Positions 15,432 through 24,022 of a stretch of 42,955 nt of DNA are shown here, piece after piece. This stretch comes from an uncultured Lachnospiraceae bacterium (GTDB lineage Bacteria > Bacillota > Clostridia > Lachnospirales > Lachnospiraceae). The translations under genes and the position numbers were made by a program. Every line of letters starts with the position of its first letter. Within the stretch, counting starts at the first letter, position 1. The stretch lies in assembly GCA_944383965.1 (NCBI GenBank), contig CALWRQ010000010.1, positions 1 through 42,955 of the forward strand, read 5' to 3'. Under the pieces are notes generated by a model that ran no database searches, had not been told where the DNA came from, and saw only the letters and a program-made list of their open reading frames with translations.

Positions 15432-17894
15432 TCATTCCGCCTTCTTTGTTTCCCGGCGTTTTCTTCCCGCTGCCGTTTTCACCGCTTCTGCCGCTTTGGA
15501 GGCTGCTTTTTTTACCTTTGCCGCTTTGTCAGGCTTGCCTGCCTCTGCCGCAGGTGTCTCCTTTACGCTGGCCTTGACCGGTTCGGTCACTGCTGTTTTT
15601 TCCGCTTTCACCGCAGCAGCCGGAGCTTTTTTCACGGTTTTCCTTGGTACGGATTTCTTTCCCCCGTCCGGTGTGCAGGTGAAAATGCTCACACTCATGG
15701 GTGCCACATTGATCACAATGGAGTTTGGACGTTCGTTCCATTCCTCCTTCTTGGATGTTTTCACTCTGGGATTGGTACAGCCGCCTCCGCCGAACTCCTC
15801 ACTGTCACTGTTGAAAATCTCCTTATACTTTCCTGCAAACGGTACGCCCACCTGGAATTTTTCATGGACCACCGGAGCAAAGTTGCAGACGAACAGCAGC
15901 GTCTCCTCTTTTTTCTTCGTCTTGCGCAGGAATACCACTATATTTTCTGCTGCATTGTTGCACTCAATCCACTCAAAGCCATCGGGATGATAATCCAGCT
16001 GGCTCAGCGCCGGGTACGTCCGGTACAGTCTGTTCAGCGATCTCACATAGTCCTGCATCTGACTGTGGATGGGATACTGCAGAAGTCCCCATTCCAGTTC
16101 TCTGTTCTCATCCCATTCATCCATCTGACCGAATTCCTGTCCCATGAACAGCAGCTTCTTTCCGGGATGTCCCAGCATGAATCCATACGCCGTACGCAGG
16201 TTGGCAAACTTCTCTTCGAACGTGGAGCCGGGCATTTTATTGACCATGGAGCCCTTTCCGTGAACCACCTCGTCATGAGAAAAGACGAGAATGAAGGATT
16301 CACTGTATGCGTAGATCATGCTGAAGGTCAGCTCTCCGTAATGATAGTTCCTGAAAAACGGATCACACTGCATATAGCCCAGGAAATCATTCATCCAGCC
16401 CATATTCCACTTATAGTCAAAGCCCAGGCCGTTATCCCGCACATCTCCGGTGATCTTCGGCCAGGCAGTCGATTCCTCAGCGATCAGTACGGCTCCGTTC
16501 TTTTTCTTCTTGAAAATGGAATTCAGATGCTTCAGGAATTCCACCGCATCCAGATTCTCATGGCCTCCGTAAATATTAGGCACCCATTCCCCGTCATTTT
16601 TTCCGTAGTCCAGATAGAGCATGGAAGCCACCGCATCCATCCGGATGCCGTCCGCATGGTATTTTTCTGTCCAGAACAGCGCATTGGCAATCAGGAAGTT
16701 GGAAACCTGAGGTCTGGCATAGTTATAGATCAAAGTTCCCCAATGGGGATGAGCTCCCTTTCTGGGATCCCGATGCTCATACAGGCAGGTTCCGTCATAT
16801 TCTGCCATCCCCCAGGCGTCTCTGGGGAAGTGGGCCGGTACCCAGTCCAGAATCACGCCGATGCCCTGACCGTGCATATAGTCCATGAAATACATGAAAT
16901 CATCCGGGGTTCCGTAACGGCTGGTCGGCGCATAATAGCCGCTTACCTGATACCCCCAGGAAGCATCCAGAGGATGCTCCATAATCGGCAGAAGCTCCAC
17001 ATGCGTATACCCCATGCTCTTGACATATTCCGCCAGTTTCGGTGCGATCTCGCGGTAATTGTAGAATTCAGAGCCGACGATAGGTTCTCCGTCTTCGTCC
17101 GTCTGAATTTCCTTTCTCATAAAAGATCCCAGATGAAGTTCATAAATGGCCATGGGCGCAGTCTTGGTATCTGTCTTTGCCCGCCTGTCCATCCATTCCT
17201 TATCTGTCCACTGATAGTTCTCAATATCCCACACGATGGATGCCGTATTCGGTCTCAGCTCCGCATAGTTTGCGTAAGGATCAGCCTTCAGCACCGGATC
17301 TCCGTTCATTTTCTTGATCTCATATTTGTAGAGGGTTCCTGCTTCCAGTCCGGGAATAAACAGCTCATAGACTCCGTACCCCTCATGAAGCTTCATCTGG
17401 TGACGCCGTCCGTCCCACAGGTTGAAATCCCCGACTACGCTTACCCGCATGGCGCAGGGTGCCCATACAGCAAACAGAACTCCCTTCACTCCGTCAACGG
17501 TCATCGGATGGGCTCCCATTTTTCTGTAGATCTCGTAGTTTACTCCGGCATCAAATTTTTTCAGTTCCTGCTCCGTGATCTGGTCGCTGAAGGAATACGG
17601 ATCCCGGATCTCTGCCTGCCCCCCATTATCATAGGTAATCTGAAGAGTGTAAGGAGCAACCGTTTTTCTGGGAATCAGAACCGCAAAAAAACCCTCTTCA
17701 TCCGCCATCTCCATGGGATATGTCCCCGCTCCCATTTTTACCTCTATACTCTCAGCTGTCGGAATAAAAGCCTGTACCAGCACGCCGCCTTCTACCGGGT
17801 GGGCACCCAGCAGATTTTCCGGATGACGTGCCTCTGAATATACCATTTCCTCTATTCCCGCCCAATCCATTAAGTCGTACAGCATCTTGTTCAT
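15432..17894 (-). CDS. glgB: 1,4-alpha-glucan branching enzyme with Lys/Ala-rich C-terminal tail
   Basis: GlgB makes the alpha-1,6 branches of glycogen. The 820 residues comprise an N-terminal region with a CBM48-type module (W-A-P-C-A-M-R-V-S-V-V-G-D-F-N, about 144-158), a GH13 barrel and a C-terminal beta domain. The catalytic set is complete: D-G-I-R-M-D-A-V (Asp420), L-I-A-E-E-S-T (Glu473/474) and F-S-H-D-E (His540, Asp541). From about residue 743 a 78-residue tail rich in Lys and Ala, with P-A-A and K-K-A repeats, resembles a histone H1 tail and is not part of the usual enzyme. The ATG has a GGGGG-containing site upstream and a separate sigma-A promoter. It is the first gene of glgB-mscS-malQ. 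Function is certain; the role of the tail is unknown. Confidence 0.95.
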   Translation of the reverse strand: MNKMLYDLMDWAGIEEMVYSEARHPENLLGAHPVEGGVLVQAFIPTAESIEVKMGAGTYPMEMADEEGFFAVLIPRKTVAPYTLQITYDNGGQAEIRDPYSFSDQITEQELKKFDAGVNYEIYRKMGAHPMTVDGVKGVLFAVWAPCAMRVSVVGDFNLWDGRRHQMKLHEGYGVYELFIPGLEAGTLYKYEIKKMNGDPVLKADPYANYAELRPNTASIVWDIENYQWTDKEWMDRRAKTDTKTAPMAIYELHLGSFMRKEIQTDEDGEPIVGSEFYNYREIAPKLAEYVKSMGYTHVELLPIMEHPLDASWGYQVSGYYAPTSRYGTPDDFMYFMDYMHGQGIGVILDWVPAHFPRDAWGMAEYDGTCLYEHRDPRKGAHPHWGTLIYNYARPQVSNFLIANALFWTEKYHADGIRMDAVASMLYLDYGKNDGEWVPNIYGGHENLDAVEFLKHLNSIFKKKKNGAVLIAEESTAWPKITGDVRDNGLGFDYKWNMGWMNDFLGYMQCDPFFRNYHYGELTFSMIYAYSESFILVFSHDEVVHGKGSMVNKMPGSTFEEKFANLRTAYGFMLGHPGKKLLFMGQEFGQMDEWDENRELEWGLLQYPIHSQMQDYVRSLNRLYRTYPALSQLDYHPDGFEWIECNNAAENIVVFLRKTKKKEETLLFVCNFAPVVHEKFQVGVPFAGKYKEIFNSDSEEFGGGGCTNPRVKTSKKEEWNERPNSIVINVAPMSVSIFTCTPDGGKKSVPRKTVKKAPAAAVKAEKTAVTEPVKASVKETPAAEAGKPDKAAKVKKAASKAAEAVKTAAGRKRRETKKAE

Positions 17895-17928
17895 ATGAGA
17901 ACCCCCTTTGAATGGAAATCTACTTTCT

Positions 17929-17957
17929 ATTTTAGCATTTCAGGCGTTATAACACAA
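17929..17957 (-). promoter_or_regulatory. Sigma-A promoter of glgB-mscS-malQ
   Basis: TTGTGT (17957 to 17952), a 17-bp spacer and TAAAAT (17934 to 17929) stand about 35 nt before the glgB start. Confidence 0.7.
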
Positions 17958-18001
17958 CGATATTATTCTTGTTTTTCCAATTTTCACACAATTGTCTCCG
18001 C

Positions 18002-18039
18002 AAAAAAGCCCGGGCAGCCAGTATCATGACTGTCCGGGC
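18002..18039 (-). terminator. Terminator of the phosphorelay operon
   Basis: A 10-bp stem (GCCCGGGCAG / CTGTCCGGGC, one mismatch) is followed on the minus strand by TTTTTTG. It lies 15 nt after the hybrid kinase stop codon. Confidence 0.88.
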
Positions 18040-18054
18040 AGCCGGATCTGTTCT

Positions 18055-20583
18055 CTATTCTCTTGCGCGGATCAGTTTTTCCATCGTCTGCTGAAGAATT
18101 CCGAAATCGATGGGTTTGGATACATGAGCATTCATTCCTGCCGCCGTAGTGGCTGCAATATCCTCCGCAAAGGCGTTGGCCGTCACTGCAATAATCGGCA
18201 CATTTTTCGCATCCGGCCGGGGCAGAGCCCGGATATTCCTGGCTGCCTCGCAGCCATCCATCTGAGGCATCTGCATGTCCATGAGAATCACATCAATAGA
18301 AAATACCGCAGATCCTCTGAATTTCTCCACTGCCTCCAGTCCGTTCCATGCCTGGATCACCGTGGCACCGCTCATGGTCAGAATCTCCGTGGCAATTTCC
18401 ATATTTACCATATTATCCTCTGCCAGAAGCACCGTTCTTCCCTCCAGAGAAAACTCCCGGTCAGAGACCGAAGGCTCCTCCTTTTCTGTCTTTTCCTCCT
18501 TGACTGCTTCAAGGGGAATCACAATCGTAATAGCTGTGCCTTTTCCCGGTGCGCTGTCCACATTGATCTGACCGCTCATCTGCGTCACCAGATTCTTTAC
18601 GATCGGCATTCCCAGCCCGGTTCCCGCCACCCTGCGCTCACCGAACCTGGTCTCTCTTGCATAGGGTTCGAACAGCTGGGGCAGGAATTCCTCTGACATT
18701 CCCACTCCCGTATCTGATATGACAATCTTGTATTTGGGAACATTCTGATGCCGGAACTGACTCACTTCCACCCGGATCCGGTCTCCCGCAGCCGTAAACT
18801 TCAGTGCATTGGAAAGCAGATTATTCAGAATCTGGCTGATACGGAAGGGATCGCCCAGAACCTCCTTGTCTTCCAGATCAAAGGAGACCCGGAAATCTTT
18901 CTGCTCCGCCTCTGCCTGCAGGCGGAAGGCGCCGGCGCAGTCCTCCACACATTCCCTTATATTGAAATGCTGATAGTCCAGAGCCACCTTTCCCTGCTCC
19001 ATGCGGGACATATCCAGAATATCATTGATCAGCCCCAGCAGCTGGCGGCTGGACAGACTGATCTTATCCATATACCCGGATATTTTCTTCGGGTCGCGAA
19101 GGTTCTGCTGCACCAGCTCGGAAAGGCCGATGATAGCATTGAGGGGAGTTCGCATATCATGAGACATATTGCTGAAAAATGCGTGTTTGTTCTTTTCGCT
19201 CCGTTTGGAGTTTTCCAGCGCCTCCTCCAGCAGTTTTCTCTCCTGAAAGCGCCGCTGCTTCTCTTCTTCCACTTCCCGGAAACAGAGGACGGCCTCTTCC
19301 GGAGACAGGGACTCATCAAACAGCACTCTTACACTGACCCATCGGTATTCCTCTCCGAATTTTCTCTGAAAATCACCGCCGAAGTCCCGCACCCGCTTGA
19401 CTACCAGGTTCCGGATACTCTGAAGGGAAAAGTTCTCCACATATTCCTGATATGCACCAGGCTCGATCAGTTCCTTCATGGCATCCAGCAGCCGGTCATA
19501 CTCTCCGAATGCCGGAATACGGCTTCTGATGAAATCCGAGCCTTTTATCATTTCATAGGTGCCCTGTCCGAAGTTCACCCGGTACAGAGCAAAATAGGAA
19601 TTGCCCAGCACACGTACGGTCTCATTGGTGCGGTCCACCTTTTCACTGAGCCGGAAGTCTCTCCAGATCAGCACTCCCACCACCACAGCAGCCACCATCA
19701 GAACCGCCACATAATAAGCAGCAAATAGGTTCAGTTTCTGAAGAATTGTGCTGTAGGGAACCGTGATCACGGAAATCCATCCGTTGGCCAGATAACTGTA
19801 ATACACGCCTCTCTTATTTCCGTCCGAATCATAGATGTAAGAGGTGTAGGCCTCCTGTTCGCCGCGCCGGATGCTCTCCACCAGCTGAGGAAGATAATCC
19901 TCCTGCTCCTGCAGGGAGATCCAGTTTGACTGTCCGTAGATCAGCGCTCCCGTTCCGTCGCACAGGTAAAAGGCGGCATCTTCCGGCAGAGCCAGAGGGC
20001 TGTTCTGAAACTGAAAATTCTCAGGGAAAATGTCAAATGCCATTACCGTATCCGACAGCCGGCATTTTTTCGCTATGGTGATTACCGGCCTCTGGTAGAT
20101 CGCATCCGTATACAGATTGGTAAATACGATCTCTCCGTCCGCCTCCATGGCTTTCTGATACCATTCCGTACCTGACACATCGTAGCCTTCATCCCCTTCC
20201 CAGGGATTGGCCGCCAGAATCCTGCCGTTCAGAACCACATAAGGGTCTACAGTCTTGTTCCCCAGAGTGGCCGTCATTCTGCGGAAAAAAGAAATGATCA
20301 TTTCCTCCGTTTCCGCCATTTCTCTGCCGTCCTCCATCTGAAGATCAATCATCTCTGTGCCGAATTCCATCAGGGTCTCATAAACGATCAGATTATTTCT
20401 TTCTTCGGAAGCGTAACTCCTGGCTATGGAATCTCCCATATCCTGAGTGTTTCTCAGAAGCTCAATCCGAAGCACATAGAAGCTGGTACCTCCCAGCAGA
20501 GTCAGAAAGACCAGGACAAACACATACAGATAAATATTGCGCCGGAAACCTCGCCCCCGTTCTCTTCGTTTTGAAGCGCCCAT
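18055..20583 (-). CDS. Hybrid sensor histidine kinase (Cache-like sensor, HisKA, HATPase, REC)
   Basis: This 842-residue membrane kinase has TM1 (about 17-38), an extracellular sensor of dCache type (about 40-283), TM2 (285-307), a PAS-like cytosolic region (about 320-440) with a coiled coil, then HisKA with S-H-D-M-R-T-P (His475), a HATPase domain (N-N-L-L-S-N-A-L-K-F, D-T-G-V-G-M, G-T-G-L-G-M), and a C-terminal receiver with D-M-Q-M-P (Asp769) and the S-K-P lysine. It should pass phosphate from His475 to Asp769, then to the HPt protein encoded 6 nt upstream, and on to the HD-GYP regulator. A weak GGGGGT site precedes the ATG, consistent with coupling to the HPt gene. The signal is unknown; Cache sensors often bind small molecules such as amino acids. 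Confidence 0.92.
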   Translation of the reverse strand: MGASKRRERGRGFRRNIYLYVFVLVFLTLLGGTSFYVLRIELLRNTQDMGDSIARSYASEERNNLIVYETLMEFGTEMIDLQMEDGREMAETEEMIISFFRRMTATLGNKTVDPYVVLNGRILAANPWEGDEGYDVSGTEWYQKAMEADGEIVFTNLYTDAIYQRPVITIAKKCRLSDTVMAFDIFPENFQFQNSPLALPEDAAFYLCDGTGALIYGQSNWISLQEQEDYLPQLVESIRRGEQEAYTSYIYDSDGNKRGVYYSYLANGWISVITVPYSTILQKLNLFAAYYVAVLMVAAVVVGVLIWRDFRLSEKVDRTNETVRVLGNSYFALYRVNFGQGTYEMIKGSDFIRSRIPAFGEYDRLLDAMKELIEPGAYQEYVENFSLQSIRNLVVKRVRDFGGDFQRKFGEEYRWVSVRVLFDESLSPEEAVLCFREVEEEKQRRFQERKLLEEALENSKRSEKNKHAFFSNMSHDMRTPLNAIIGLSELVQQNLRDPKKISGYMDKISLSSRQLLGLINDILDMSRMEQGKVALDYQHFNIRECVEDCAGAFRLQAEAEQKDFRVSFDLEDKEVLGDPFRISQILNNLLSNALKFTAAGDRIRVEVSQFRHQNVPKYKIVISDTGVGMSEEFLPQLFEPYARETRFGERRVAGTGLGMPIVKNLVTQMSGQINVDSAPGKGTAITIVIPLEAVKEEKTEKEEPSVSDREFSLEGRTVLLAEDNMVNMEIATEILTMSGATVIQAWNGLEAVEKFRGSAVFSIDVILMDMQMPQMDGCEAARNIRALPRPDAKNVPIIAVTANAFAEDIAATTAAGMNAHVSKPIDFGILQQTMEKLIRARE

Positions 20584-20589
20584 GTTCCG

Positions 20590-20940
20590 TTACCCCCGGA
20601 TCACTGCCGTGACAGCCTGGTAAACCGTTTCGATCTCAGGCATCATCGCCTCCGCTTCTTCCCACTGATCTGCTCGCATCAGTTCTACCTGACGGGTAAA
20701 CAGGTCATAAAGGCCGGTCATGGACAGGTTCCCGCACACACCCTTTAAGGTATGGGAGCAGCGCAGTTCTGTTTCCCGGTCCTTCTCTTCTATCGCTGCC
20801 TTCAGCTGCTCATAATTCCTGTCATCCAGAAACTTGAGCAGAAAACGTTCCAGCAGTTTTTCATTTCCCATAAAGCGTCCCAGAGCATCCTCTACCTGGA
20901 TCCCTGCTTTCTTCAGACTGTTTTTCTTGGCCTCATCCAT
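20590..20940 (-). CDS. Histidine phosphotransfer (HPt) protein
   Basis: This 116-residue helical protein carries the HPt signature C-S-H-T-L-K-G-V-C-G-N-L (His63). It should shuttle phosphate between the receiver of the hybrid kinase and the receiver of the HD-GYP regulator. No other domain is present. The ATG is preceded by GAGGG, and the gene sits between the two others with gaps of 27 and 6 nt, so all three form one operon. A free-standing HPt in the same operon as both partners makes the phosphorelay order clear. Confidence 0.9.
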   Translation of the reverse strand: MDEAKKNSLKKAGIQVEDALGRFMGNEKLLERFLLKFLDDRNYEQLKAAIEEKDRETELRCSHTLKGVCGNLSMTGLYDLFTRQVELMRADQWEEAEAMMPEIETVYQAVTAVIRG

Positions 20941-20967
20941 TTATTTTCCCTCTTTCCGCGTTGGCTT

Positions 20968-22059
20968 TCATTTTTGATAATAAGAGCTCCAGATATCCGC
21001 TTCCACCTCCGTGAAGCAGGATACCAGACGGGGATTGAATACTCCGCATTCTCCGTTCCGGATCATTCTGAGCGCTTCGCTCCTGTCAAACGCACCTTTA
21101 TATACTCTGCGGCTCACCAGAGCATCATAGACATCTGCCAGAGATACCACCTGCGACCAGATCGTGATTTCATTTCCCTTCAGGCCGTCAGGATACCCCT
21201 TTCCGTCCCAGCGCTCGTGGTGATGTCTGGCTATGTCATACGCGTAGGTGTACGCTCCGTGATCCCGCATCTGGGGAATCTTTTCCAGCAGCAGAGCCCC
21301 CTGCACCGTATGCGTCTTCATGATCTCATACTCCTCCGGAGTCAGACGCCCCGGTTTATTCAGAATGGCATCCGGTATGGCGATTTTTCCCACATCGTGC
21401 ATAATGGCTGCCATGGCTATCCATTCAATATCCTTCGGAGTCAGTCCTTCCCCCATCTCCGTATGAGTCAGCATATGCTTTGTAATGTCATGGATCCGGC
21501 GGACATGCTCCCCGGACTCTCCGCTTCGGAATTCGATCGCCGTCGACAGCGATTCAATCATTCCTACGTTCAGATCAATGATCATCTGTGCCTGACGGAG
21601 CAATTCCGACTGTTGCTGGTCCACCACACTGCCCAGACGTTTTCTTGCCTGAAAAAGTTCTACCACAGAGTTGACCCGTCTGGTCACGATATAGGGAACA
21701 ACCGGCTTGCTGATCACATCCACCACGCCCATCTCATAAGCGTCCCGCATCACTGAACCGCTGGCTTCCGCAGTGATCAGAAACACCGGAATCTGAGACA
21801 GGAGCTCCCTTTTCTTCAGTTCACGCAGAACCTCGATCCCGTCCATTTCCGGCATGACCACGTCCAAAAGCACTGCACAGATCCGATCCTTCTGCTCCAA
21901 AAGTTTTTCCAGTCCCTCTTTTCCGTTTTCCGCTTCTTCAATCACATAGGTGTCGGAAAACAGATTGTCCAGAATCGCCCTGTTGATCTCATCATCGTCG
22001 ATGATCAGCACCATATCAGGGGGGCTTGGAATATTGTCATAAAGATTTTCCAGTTCCAT
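20968..22059 (-). CDS. Response regulator with HD-GYP c-di-GMP phosphodiesterase domain
   Basis: The protein has an N-terminal receiver (D-D-D-E near residue 21-24, phospho-acceptor Asp66 in L-L-D-V-V-M-P, Lys118) and a C-terminal HD-GYP domain (about 165-340) with H-D-V-G-K (221-225), H-T-V-Q-G-A, H-H-H-E-R-W and D-G-K-G-Y-P (285-290). Such domains cleave cyclic di-GMP. I use the ATG at 22059 (363 residues). A longer frame opens with GTG at 22134, but a TTGACA/TATACT promoter covers that stretch, so translation cannot start there from this promoter; GGGAAG stands before the chosen ATG. It heads the regulator-HPt-kinase operon. The expected output is control of c-di-GMP level, and so of motility, surface or sporulation behaviour. 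Confidence 0.9.
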   Translation of the reverse strand: MELENLYDNIPSPPDMVLIIDDDEINRAILDNLFSDTYVIEEAENGKEGLEKLLEQKDRICAVLLDVVMPEMDGIEVLRELKKRELLSQIPVFLITAEASGSVMRDAYEMGVVDVISKPVVPYIVTRRVNSVVELFQARKRLGSVVDQQQSELLRQAQMIIDLNVGMIESLSTAIEFRSGESGEHVRRIHDITKHMLTHTEMGEGLTPKDIEWIAMAAIMHDVGKIAIPDAILNKPGRLTPEEYEIMKTHTVQGALLLEKIPQMRDHGAYTYAYDIARHHHERWDGKGYPDGLKGNEITIWSQVVSLADVYDALVSRRVYKGAFDRSEALRMIRNGECGVFNPRLVSCFTEVEADIWSSYYQK

Positions 22060-22120
22060 CCAGAATCTTCCCTTCTTTCTGCCGCTGCCGGATCTTTTCC
22101 GGACACGTATTCCATTTTTA

Positions 22121-22150
22121 AGTATAAAGGACACCCTCCGTTACTGTCAA
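22121..22150 (-). promoter_or_regulatory. Sigma-A promoter of the phosphorelay operon
   Basis: TTGACA (22150 to 22145), an 18-bp spacer and TATACT (22126 to 22121) form a near-consensus promoter. It decides the start of the response regulator gene, because any upstream start codon would fall within the promoter. Confidence 0.8.
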
Positions 22151-23184
22151 TCAATTCCCTCTGCCTCGGCCCATCCCAGCATCAGATCCACCACCATTCC
22201 GTAGCTCTCCACCCCCTGTTCCTGATCATTGATTTTCAGGTAAGTATCATTCACCGCTTCTGCAGCCTCCGCTGCCTTTCCTTCGTACCGGCTCCAGAAG
22301 CAGCTGTTGGCTTCCAGGTCTTTTTTCACCGCCTCATCCAGCTGCTGCCGGATCTCCAGATATCGCACGGGATCCACTTCCGCCAGGGCGTTTCCCGCAT
22401 AGATCCAGCCCATGAGATAACCGCTGTAGAGAAACTCCTCACGATCCGATTCCAGGCAGGCGAGAAATCCGATGAAATTTGCTTCGTCTTCTCTCATGAA
22501 CCCCTTCAGATGGGACAGTTCATGGCACAGGGTGTGGGGAATATTGTACGGTACCATGGCATTGTTATAATTCGCTTCCACCGTAAAAGGAGAATACACC
22601 CCCGCCAGCTGCTGTACAGAAAGGATCCAGGGTACGGTCAGATATTTTGGTCGGGGATAGAAACCGGAAAGGCAGGGATAGGTCTCTCCCAGTTTTTTCA
22701 TGGCGGCGATCCCCTCCTCCCCGTATTCCCCGGCTGTGAGACGCACTCCCGCCTGCTCCCCATACCGGTTTACCTGCTCCGTCAGATAAACGAGCAGCCG
22801 TTCCAGCTCCTCTGCAGTATGCTCTTCCCGCTCATATGGAAGATACGCGGAAAAGGGCGTGCTGTAGTAGTTGATCCCGCAGTTCACACTGTAAAGTAAA
22901 AGCAGCACGCCGGCCAGCACTGCCGTGCCGGAAAAAAAGGCACTCAGCCGTTTTCTGCACCGGATCAGCCCCACAGCAGCAGCCGCCAGCAGCAGATACA
23001 GCCCGATTTCCGATACGGAAAAGGGGAAGATCCCCCAGACGCCTCCCCAGACCGTCACCAGGACCGGATAGATCCTGCCCGCATACCAGTCTGCAAAACC
23101 AGGGACCTTTCTGGCCGCTGTCAGAAGTATGAGGGCCGTTCCGGCACAGACCGCCCCGGTCAGATATCTTCTTCTGTCTTTCAT
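22147..23184 (-). CDS. DUF3810-type membrane metallopeptidase-like protein
   Basis: The 345 residues comprise three predicted membrane helices in the first 110 residues and a soluble domain with H-T-L-C-H-E-L-S-H-L-K-G-F followed by R-E-D-E-A-N-F. This is the HExxH zinc-peptidase pattern with a downstream E-A-N, as in the DUF3810 family. The family has no well-known substrate. I start at the ATG at 23184, with AGAAGGA 6 nt upstream; the open frame extends to 23535, but a TATAAT element at 23223-23218 lies inside that extension and the extra residues look non-coding. It is divergent from lepB. A role in membrane or envelope proteolysis is inferred only from the motif. Confidence 0.82.
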   Translation of the reverse strand: MKDRRRYLTGAVCAGTALILLTAARKVPGFADWYAGRIYPVLVTVWGGVWGIFPFSVSEIGLYLLLAAAAVGLIRCRKRLSAFFSGTAVLAGVLLLLYSVNCGINYYSTPFSAYLPYEREEHTAEELERLLVYLTEQVNRYGEQAGVRLTAGEYGEEGIAAMKKLGETYPCLSGFYPRPKYLTVPWILSVQQLAGVYSPFTVEANYNNAMVPYNIPHTLCHELSHLKGFMREDEANFIGFLACLESDREEFLYSGYLMGWIYAGNALAEVDPVRYLEIRQQLDEAVKKDLEANSCFWSRYEGKAAEAAEAVNDTYLKINDQEQGVESYGMVVDLMLGWAEAEGID

Positions 23185-23217
23185 TCTCAGTCCTTCTTTC
23201 TCATGTGTCATTCTCCC

Positions 23218-23223
23218 ATTATA
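23218..23223 (-). promoter_or_regulatory. Candidate -10 element for the DUF3810 gene
   Basis: A perfect TATAAT on the minus strand stands 34 nt before the chosen ATG. The -35 position (GGAAAT) is weak. It supports the shorter start. Confidence 0.45.
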
Positions 23224-23371
23224 GCCCATAACGTTCTTTGATTTCCACGGATACTTTCCGGGAAAATGTGAAAATTTTCTGTCCTTTTCCGAAAACCCCT
23301 TGCGCTTCCCGAAAATCTCATATAAACTTAGTTGATATGTAATGCAGAAGAGAGAAAGGATCGTGACATAA

Positions 23372-23932
23372 ATGGACACAGAGAAAGAACAGCAGGAAAA
23401 AGAGCCCTTTTCCCTGAAAAAAGAGATCATCAGCTGGATATGGATCATTATTACTGCGGCAGCAATCGCGTTTTTTCTGAATACCTTCATCATTGCCAAC
23501 AGCCGCGTTCCCAGCGGCTCCATGGAAAATACCATTATGACCGGAGACCGGGTGATCGGTTCCCGTCTTTCCTACCGGTTCCATGACCCGGAACGGGGTG
23601 ATATCGCCATCTTCCACTTCCCCGACGATCCTTCAGGGAAGACCCTTTATGTGAAAAGAGTTATTGGACTTCCGGGAGAAACGGTAGATATCAAGGACGG
23701 TCAGGTATACATCAACGGCGAAGCCCTGGATGAGCCTTATATCCGGGAACCGATGGATCCGGAAGAGCCCATGCACTTTGAGGTTCCCGAGGGCTGTTAT
23801 TTCATGATGGGCGACAACCGGAATTATTCCTCCGACGCCCGTTACTGGACAAACCACTATGTGGAAAAGGATCAGATTATCGCCAAGGTCATGTTCCGAT
23901 ATTTCCCCAATATCGCATGGCTGGATGAATGA
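23372..23932 (+). CDS. lepB: Signal peptidase I
   Basis: This type I signal peptidase (186 residues) cuts signal peptides from exported proteins at the outer face of the membrane. It has one N-terminal helix (about 20-41), the catalytic serine in V-P-S-G-S-M (Ser50), the general-base lysine in Y-V-K-R-V-I-G-L-P-G-E (Lys95) and box E, G-D-N-R-N-Y-S-S-D-A-R. Length is typical of Gram-positive SipS-like enzymes. AAGGA stands 11 nt before the ATG, a slightly long spacing. TATAAA at 23321-23326 may be its -10 box, with a weak CTTGCG -35. It is a single-gene unit ending in a strong hairpin, with no export substrate gene adjacent. Several paralogues are common in clostridia. Confidence 0.95.
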   Translation: MDTEKEQQEKEPFSLKKEIISWIWIIITAAAIAFFLNTFIIANSRVPSGSMENTIMTGDRVIGSRLSYRFHDPERGDIAIFHFPDDPSGKTLYVKRVIGLPGETVDIKDGQVYINGEALDEPYIREPMDPEEPMHFEVPEGCYFMMGDNRNYSSDARYWTNHYVEKDQIIAKVMFRYFPNIAWLDE

Positions 23933-23950
23933 TCCGCAGCCAAAGCGCAG

Positions 23951-23997
23951 AACAGCCGGGAGATTCAAGGCAGAAGTGCCTGAGTCTCCCGGCTGTT
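23951..23997 (+). terminator. Terminator after lepB
   Basis: A 13-bp stem (AACAGCCGGGAGA / TCTCCCGGCTGTT) encloses a second small stem (GGCA/TGCC). TTC follows, and the structure lies 18 nt after the lepB stop codon. The rpiB gene converges from the other side, so it may serve both. Confidence 0.85.
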
Positions 23998-24022
23998 TTC
24001 CTATTTATGATGTTTCTGTCTG

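Noticed and set aside
15168-17837. An 889-codon open frame on the plus strand across glgB, longer than glgB itself
   Set aside because: It lies wholly opposite glgB and mscS, which have complete active sites and family length. The antisense translation has no recognisable domain, and such frames are common in GC-rich sequence.
22060-22134. A 25-residue N-terminal extension of the HD-GYP regulator from GTG 22134
   Set aside because: A TTGACA/TATACT promoter lies at 22150-22121, so transcription starts inside the extension.
23185-23535. A 117-residue N-terminal extension of the DUF3810 protein
   Set aside because: A TATAAT element lies within it, the residues look non-coding, it overlaps the divergent lepB start region, and a good ribosome-binding site precedes the ATG at 23184.
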